Assembly: GCF_002234675.1 (NCBI RefSeq)
Contig: NC_019859.2
Coordinates: forward strand, 28,453,973-28,517,972
DNA length: 64,000 nt
Source of the DNA: Oryzias latipes
Lineage: Eukaryota; Chordata; Actinopteri; Beloniformes; Adrianichthyidae
Direction: 5' to 3'
In this document: positions 53,001 to 62,000 of the stretch, piece after piece
Layout: every line of letters begins with the position of its first letter
Numbering within the stretch: the first letter of the stretch is position 1
Program-made: the position numbers and the translations under genes
The notes under the pieces: model-generated
Seen by the model: the letters and a program-made list of their open reading frames with translations, nothing else
What the model was told of the DNA's origin: nothing
Databases searched by the model: none

Positions 53001-56000
53001 TCCATCTCCACGTGTGCAAACTCTGTTTAAGACCTCTTATGGTCTATTAGTAGTGACTGTTATGGTTACTTAAGTACAATGTCCTGACTGAATATGTATC
53101 TTTAAATGTCTTCCCTATAATATGCTGGAGTTATTGTTTGTGAAATTGCTGAAAGAAGGAGGAACATTGTTCCTTTTTTGTGTCATTATGTTGAAAAACT
53201 CAATAAACATAATTAAACACAAAAACCCAGGTGTGACATCCTCCCTTCTCTGTCCCTTAGTTCGTGTTCAAGATGGGGGAGTTTTCATTCTGGGAATGCC
53301 AGTGTTTCCTACACACAGTCCTTTGCACCTTGCCTCAGCCATTTTATCTTCGGCTCCACAACCCCCTAAGAGTGCAATAGAGGTAAGAAGGAGACTTTTT
53401 TATGCTTTCTTTCGTAAAAGCACCGCTAAAACCCCCCACCCACCCTGTGTTCGGCCTCAGATGCTCCTGTTTCCAGCGCTAAGTTTCCTTCAGGAGGGGC
53501 GTCTGTCTTCGCTGGAGTTTGTCACCCAGGAGCTCAGCTCCCAGGTGCAAGTACGATTGCAGATCTTTAGACCTCACTGCCCCCACCAGAAACAACACCT
53601 GCTGCTGCCTGGTGAGTCACAGCAGATTAACACAAATGCGCATTGGAGCATGCACATCCAAAACAGGTGTTAAAATACAGACACCCACCCAAACACACAC
53701 AGACACATACTCATTTGAAGCTGTTTTATTTATTTTTTAAAACTCAGAAATTACAGAAAAATGTGAATGATGTGCAGACATGTATGAAGCCAGGAAAGTC
53801 TCATAATTCAGAAATGCACACAGTCTGTGTCACAAATGCACACACTACTAATCACATCTGCAATTTTATGCAAACGTGCAATATAAATTTGGAAAGGCAC
53901 ACTAACAGTTTCACAAATGCACACCCTGTATTTACAAACACACGCATTGTGTTTACACATGCACACTAAATGTTTCACAAATGCCCAATAAGTGTTTCTT
54001 ACTATATGCTTGCTGTTTCTCACAAATGTGCATGTTATGTTTCACAAAAACACAATAAATGTTTCATAAATGAACAGTAGTTGTTTCAAATACGTAATTT
54101 TTAGAGACACTTGTAATATGAAATCACAGATCATGAGAAGTGCATTTACAAACCCCTCCTCATTTTTGAATCTTCCCACATTTGAGAGAGAAATCCTTCC
54201 TCCTTGCTTTCAAACTGATGGCAGAACTGTTCAGCAGTTGAAGGTACACGGCAAGCATGGCGGAAAAGTTATTGTTACATAGACAAGGCTTCTAGAAACT
54301 GACTAAGTAGACTCACCATCTGAGAGTTTCAGTTGAGTGCAAAAGCCCATCTGCAAAATATATTGTCCCATATTTATGTTTCAGTCTTGAGAAACATGAT
54401 TTTAAATTTTCTGTCCTTCATTACGTTATTTTTGTTGTTATTCTTGTTAATGTTGTTGTTGTGATTGTTTTAATGATTGTTGATGTTCTCCAGTAGAACA
54501 GTTAAAAAAAATCTCTGTTGTGCCTTAGGTTGTGGGGGTCTAGTCTGCGCTCCTGTTGCAGTTTGTGTCCCAGATGACAGATCAAACGATGATCCCCCCT
54601 CCTGCCCACGTCTGGAGCAGTGGTGTCCCTTCCTCAGCAGCTGTCAGCCCCTATCAAGCCCATGCCATCCTTCCTCCTGCCAAAACTGCACCCATGCCCA
54701 TTACCTCCCCCCTGGAATGTGGCGCCCGCTGTACATCCTGCAGAATGAGGTGGAGCTCCGTCTGCCCATTGGACCGTCTGCACACATTCTGGTGAGGTTT
54801 GCGCTGCATTCTTTCACTTTGCACTAGGGGTGTGACGATAACTGCATCACCGCACCTCATCACCGCACTTGTTTTTTTTTTTACTTGTTTTTTTTTAAGT
54901 TGTAATTATTAATTTCCATTGTATTCATGTCCATTACAAGCTGCGTGCATTTTTGAGTGCGCGAAGCGGCCGCCCGCCAGAGGATATTGTGTTGGGGGGG
55001 GGGGGGGGGGGGGGGGGGGGGCAATAGTCAAGACACCCCGACTCTTGCTGCTTCATCACAGCGGTGATCAAAAATCCCACAACGTCACAGCTCTGCTCCA
55101 GAGAGGTTTAATTTAGAATCAATCACTGTTATTCTGGAAACCTTTTATGTCTGTTCTCCTTCACTCCGTAACGCCAAACATGAACGCGCACTGTTAGAGT
55201 GCATGAATATCACTACATGTTTTGTTTGGGAACTATTTTGTGCAGCACAAAGTTACGTGTCCGCATAAACAAAGGCGGGGCCTCCTGCCCCGCGTTCTTC
55301 ATGGGTGTCAGGCTTCATGGCTACTGGAAAGGTGACAAAGTGTCAGCAGTCTCATTTATTACTGGGCCATATTTAATATTCTTAGAATATGTCTGTACAA
55401 CAGAGAACAGGTGAAGCTCGCATGCAGCTTGAGAGCGGTCCGCTGCAGAAGAATCAACACGCAACCCCAACATACGTGTGCGCGCTCCTTCCTCCTACAC
55501 ACACCTGACATACATACACATAGTCATTCCACAACACCTATATGGTTAGTTCACTCGTTAGGTAGGTAGTAGTTAGTTCTTACTGTTATTTGTTAATAGA
55601 GAAAACTGCGTTGTAATTGTATTCATTTGGGCCGCGGCCGCCGGTGGATTTTGTGTTTGGCGGGGGGGTAACCCCCTGCTGGTTCATCACCGCGGTGATC
55701 AAAATCCCACACCGTCACAGCTCTAGTTTGGACTTTTTTTTTATGCAAAAGGAACTGAAGTTTTAAAGATCTTTGTTGTGGTTTTTCGCAGATCCAAGAC
55801 CAGCTGGAGGACCTCCTGGTTTCTGGCGGGGATGTGATCGCCCTGCAGCATGACGGTGGCCCCTCCTCTCTGCTTCAGTGTCAGTCATCTGCTCAGTCTC
55901 CATGGGGACAGCCTATTCTAGCCCTTAACATGTCCAAGTGGTTCTGGACCAACAACACCAGACAGTCTGCAGATTCTTCAACAAACCCGCTACCTGACCC

Positions 56001-59000
56001 GGAGCTGGACTTGGAGGCTTTGCTGCAGGATGGAGTGGGCGGATGGCTGGAGGAGGCAGTGTGTTCAATCAGAATACTTTATGTGGGACACAGTAAGACA
56101 CAACTGCATGGCGTGCAGCTATCCGCCGGCCTGCCCCAACCCGGACTTTACAGCCTGCTGGTAAGATCGGCTCTCGTGTCAGTACCCACAGTGCATTTTG
56201 CAAAAGAGCATGCGGGGGGTATCAGTTTCCAAGCACCTGGCGTGATTATATTTCTCTTCATGTCCAATATCTTCACAGGTGAGCTCCACTGGAGCATCAT
56301 ACCCGGCTTCAGCATCATGCTTGCTGCAGGTGCTGCCTCCTCTTGCCCTCACAGTCCTCCACCCCCCTTCACAAAATGGATCCATCTTCCTGCAGCCCAG
56401 CAGCACCCGGCTCCTCCTCCGCGTTCAGTCTCGATATGCAACAACCGCGTCACGCCGTGGCAGCAATCACAGTGTGAGATTCCAGTCTGAATGTCCATCT
56501 GAGTTTGCATTTACCACCCTTTGCCAACCTGTGTCCAGCTCTGAGTCTGGCCTTCCAGGCTCAGACCCCAGCCTGTTTGCGGTTCTTGATCTAAATCTGG
56601 CAGCGGAGGAGCAGAAGGGCTCAGTCCAGGTGGAGCTCCTGGCTCACAGTGAGGTGACAGAAGCCAGTCTGGTGGTACTGATTCAGTTGGAAGTGCCCCT
56701 CCAGGGGCTGCAGGTGGAGCCGCCCCCAGTTCACCGGGTGCTGATGGAGTCGGTTGTGGTAAGTGTGTTCTTTTTTTGTTACCAACAGCTGTACCAAGGC
56801 TGGGGTCTTACCTGGATCTCTGTTTCAGAGCTACACTGCTTCAGTGACTGAAGGCTCCAACCCCACCTTCAAGTGGACTGTGGATGACAAGCCCTACTTC
56901 ACCTACTACAATTCTGTCCTGAATGTCATCTACCAACACGCTGCCACCTACAAGCTGACGGTTAGTTCTGTGTTTACTAAAATTAAAACGTCTAGTGACT
57001 GAAAAGAGGAAGAAAAGTTGAATGGCTGCTTTTCTATTGAATATTTGGACCAGTGATCTTAATAGAAGGAAATACTGATCATGTTTCTGGTGAACAAGAA
57101 TAGCACAGAGATAAACATTGATGGGTGATCAATAGTATATGTCTCATTTAATAGAGACCTGTGCAACTGGCTTACCATTGACATCAAATGTGGGTTTCCA
57201 CAACATCACTGAGTTTTCTATAAATGCTCTTTTTGAGTCCTGTTAATGTTGTACAGCTCCAATCCTTTGGTGATTTATTTGTGTGGCATTAAGTTATAGT
57301 CTTTCTTGTAATCAGTTCAGGCAGTGGATAGGTTGGTGTGTCATGACCTGCAGTCTTGAGCAACTGTTCTTGAGCGATTAGGAGTTGGTGTTTGACTCCT
57401 CTTGTATCTCTACCACTGCCCTTTTGTGCATTACTCATGGATTGATCCATGTCCCCACTTATCTTGGTTGCAGTGATGCCTGACATGAGCTTCCATGTTG
57501 TGGAGAAAAATGTTTTATTTTATTGACTGGTAGTTGGATGGGACTGCACCCTTTGAGGGATCCTTATGGATCAGAATTGTTTATCCTTCCGTTTGCCATC
57601 TGGGGTGAGTCCCTTCTCTTGGCAGCTGGTTCATTTGTGCTGCGAAGTGTTTGTGGAGTGCAGTGAGTTTCCTTAGCCAGTAGGCACATATCATGCCAGG
57701 ATCTGGTGGTGTCCAGTTCTTCATACCTGAGGCTCTTTCTTGGATGTCTGCCACCATGATGGTGACTGGATTTTGCTCAGGGAGGTTGCTATGGTCTTTT
57801 CTCAGAGACACAAGCCATTGAACATTGTTGTTGCATGCTGCCTTTTTCTCCCAAATACTTTACCAATACTGTTCAGTTTCCAGCCTTTCTGTTTTTACCC
57901 TACCAATGAGCGTACACTTTCAAAGGTTATGTTGCGAAAAACCTAATTATCTGTCTGGCTTCATTGTCTCTTGTGTACCTCTTCAGTCGGCTGGTTAAGG
58001 CCAGCTGGTTAAGGCCAGGGGGCTTTGTTTGTCACTTTCCAGTGCTTCAGGTATGGGCATCTGCCTGTATCTATTGAACGCTTGCTTTTTCAATGCACCT
58101 CTCTGGGCCTCTGTCGGTAGACTCGCTTCTCTCCGTGCTGCCTGGATTTTATCCTTCAACCATTGCTTCCATGGTGGGTATTGTTTTGTGGCATCGTTGC
58201 TCTTGTAACCAGGTGTCTGCTGCTAAAGTAAACACACAGTACATTGGTTTCAGTGGGTGTTGTGATAGGAATTGCCCTCAATGCTTCATTCACAGTTTCC
58301 AAGTAACTTTCAGGAGGTACTTCCTTCAGCCATTGTAGTTTTTGTTCATTCTAGTCATTATCTTATCTTTCAGGTCAGTTGCCTCACTCATCGAATGGTT
58401 CAGTGGTCTCTCATTTATCACTAGAGTTGCGTTCAAAAATGTACCCATTATAGGTGAAATCCACAAAGTTGTGATAGCTGTTGCTAAATGTAGATGGTGG
58501 AAAACTGGGCTATAAGTTGCTTTGCAACAAGCCTTGATTGTGTGTTTTACTCCACATTTGCTGTAGGATTGATTAAGTCGTAATACTTCAACAGAACCTT
58601 GTTCTTGCATCTCGTCCAACTTTGCCTTGTTCCAGTAGCTCATTTCTTTCATCAAGGTGCTCTGGTTTTCCTGCGCCTGAGACAGTTCATGGATGTGTAG
58701 GTGTTTGAATGCATGTCCACTTCTCCAAATTGAATACTGTTACAGTGATCAGAGTAGGAACTACTGAAAACATGAATGTCTTCCAGAGACTTTTATTTTT
58801 GCTACAAGTAGAAGCTAGAAAAAGGTTGCCTTGACTTCAGACTGCTTTTGAAACTCCTGTCCACAGTTCTCAGTATGGTTAGGGGCCAACCCATTAAGAC
58901 CACATTACAAGACAGGCTAAAGGGCCCAAACATAAATCATAGAACTGTGTTTCCAATTATACAGAGAATTGTCAGAGCCAGAGTTTAACTTAAATATTTG

Positions 59001-62000
59001 AGAATCTGGAGAACTTTTGCTGTAGAAAAGGAGGTTCAAAATTTCCCAGTTTCCATTTCAACACTATGGTTTTGGCATCCTTCCAGGTGACTGCCTCAAA
59101 CCACGTCAGCACCCTCACAGAGCACTTCAACGTCACTGTAGACAGGCTGCAGCCCATGGCCGACCTCACTGTCTCTGGTGTGCCTGATGTAGTTCCTCAG
59201 GGCTCCAACCAGACTCTCACCACGTCTGTGCTGGTGGACATGACTGTGGCAGCCACATTTCGGTAAGAAGCAACCTGGCATCACGGTGAGGATGGCTGGC
59301 ATATCATTCTTAGACTTGTGTCTCCAAATCTGCTCTCACTTCTTCACTCCAGTTTCCGGTCTTGTTCACCTCGTGTGCTATTATAACAGCAGCAGTAAGT
59401 CAGGAATACTTAGGTTTATAATCATGTGGTCTGAAGAGTGCTGACATGAATTTTCCTGCAGCTGCTGCATTTACTTTTTTCTCTCTCCTGCTGTTCATTT
59501 CAGCTCTGCAGCATTCCTTTTCTTTTACCTCGTCCTTACCTCCCTCCACCCAATGAGCTTCACCAGTTTCCATTTCTTCCAGTCCAAGCCTTGGACTGCT
59601 TTGTCAGCAACAAACTCTCACTTTCTTCTTTAAAGTGAGTTTTTGTGCTCAGCTTTGCTCAGAACCAGTTGGTGAACACCGTTTCTACAATCTCCCTTGT
59701 TTGCTCTGCTGCAGATGGTCCTATGGTGACGGCGGATATGAAGAGTTTGAGTTTGAGCCCCCGTATCCTCCATCCCTCCTCTGTCCAGACTCCCCCAATC
59801 AAGTCCTCCTGAGCAAAAATATCACCTATATCTATTCTCAGCCAGGTACACGCATTCTCACATTCTTATAAAGTCAGAAGCAAATATAAACCCTGACATT
59901 CAAGCAGACACAAGGACTATTTCAAGATTTGATACAAGATAAAATCATGAGTTTCAAAATGTTCATATTTTCTGGTTGGCTTAAAATTTGAGAATGGAAG
60001 TAAGAGGCTTGGCAGCTGAAGAGGAGCTGGTCATTGTCCATTTCTGTGTCTGTAGTTGTACCGGGCAACTTCTAGAGCCAGTCTGAACTAAGGCTGGGTT
60101 GATAAAATCAATTAATCAATCTGAATCAATCCAAGTTTGAGATCATTTATCAATCCATAAAAGTAGAGATCAATCTTTTATGCCTTTCCTTTTCCAGTGA
60201 CCTAACGTTACTCTTGTGAGATTTTGTGAGATTTGGTAATTTGGACATTTTACTCTCTTTGAACAATTGTAAAACTACCAGACAGTTTGCAACAGACAAT
60301 CGGAAGGTTCATGAAATATTATTAATATATTTTGATACATCTGCAGTGTAATATTAACATTAACAGCAGTAAAGTCAAAGTCCACTAGCTTGATGCCAAC
60401 ATATAATAGAATTTTCCATAGGATGGCTAATGCTATCGGTTGACCTAAACATACGTTGCTGACAAAATGAACAGCTTTATATACTCACAGGCAGGCATTT
60501 TCCAAACTCTTTTAAGGAATTTTATTTAAATAACCGTTTGTAGCCTAAAGCAGTGAAGCAGTGGTCTCAAGCCCTTTTCACGCCGTGAACCGGTTTAGTG
60601 TGAGACAATGTTTTCCCAGACCGGTCCGAACAGGGCCAAAGTAGGCATGTAATATTTTTTAGCTTCTGGTTTCTGAAAAACCTGTTTTTTATGTTAAAAT
60701 CTTACTTTGAGAAATTCTGTTTAAAAAAAGTCTAAAAACATTAGTGGTTTCTTTTGCAGATTTCGAGGATTTGGTAAGGGAAAATTGTTGATTTGAAGAA
60801 TTTGTTTTATTTATCAAAATTCAGTCAAAGCGACATTACAGTTTCTTTTACATAGAATGCCATCATAACGTTGAGAACTCAACCCAGGCTTATATCATCT
60901 TTCAGAGCAAAAACATTTTTCATATTTAGTTTTTACATAATTCCTAAATTAATGTGTATTTATTTTTAACACAGAAACATTTCCTGTGTAATTCACGCCT
61001 AATCTCCCTTTAACAAGTTTCCTCAGATCAGAAACATCTTCAGCAGGTCGGCAACTTTATTTGAATAAATCTTTATTCTCTGTAAAATGTTTGCGGTTGG
61101 TTTAAATTTAGACTTTGTGATGAAGATGAGGATGTCAAAGTGGGTGCTAACAACTGGATGCTAACTTTAGCTGTGACCTACTTTTAAGGTGTGATGGATA
61201 AATAAAGCAAAATAAAATGGAACAACCGTTGTAAAAACTGATATTTTCTAAATATCATAATATACATGAATCCACCGAGTCTGCATCTTTAATATATGTT
61301 TATGTGAAACATTTGAAAATCAGTCACTGCGTATCGGGCAGATGGAGCGGCTTCTGGTGTGTGAGAACTCTCCTGGTTTTGCCTAAAAACAGCAACTTTA
61401 TGTTTATTTAAAGTCGTAGACCCCTGTTCGGTTTCCTCATTGGCTCTTTTCTCCCGAAAGAATCTTTTCAAATACGTTTTTTGTTTGTTTTTTTAATTAG
61501 CTATGTAGCTTTGGTCATCTAACTTAGCAACACGAGCAGCTGCTTAAAGTCACATGAAGCGTCAAGACAGACGGATATGGTGAACAGAATCCAAGAGTTT
61601 TTCAAACAAAACTCCCTTCAGTATCAGAAGATTAACAAAACAGAAATAATAAAAGAAAAAAACTGTATGCATGTATTTTTCCGTCTGCGGCCCATGGTAC
61701 CAAGTGGCCCAGAGACTTGTACTGGACCACTGGTCTAAAGCACTGTTTCTTGCAAGCTCCACCTAGTGGCCAAACTGAAACGCCCTCCAGGAGAAGCAGA
61801 GCATTTATTTTTGTTATATGAGTCGGTTCAGAGCATTTACAATGTTAACGATCTGCACATTTCTGTTGGAGCTTCTCTGTTTGAGAAACCATGTAACAAA
61901 GTATGGTCTTAACAATCTCATTGGTTTACTACTTCACCAGTAAATTTTACAGTATGTGAACTGTATCAGATTAATATGAATATCAAAACAAATGTACCGT

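Larger units (their letters stand above)
50044..53260. other. pkd1 intron with retroposon and gypsy relics
   Basis: 3217 bp holding the truncated retroposon copy (50798-51421) and a decayed gypsy integrase region (52440-53075). 51433-52439 has nothing I recognise. Confidence 0.6.
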
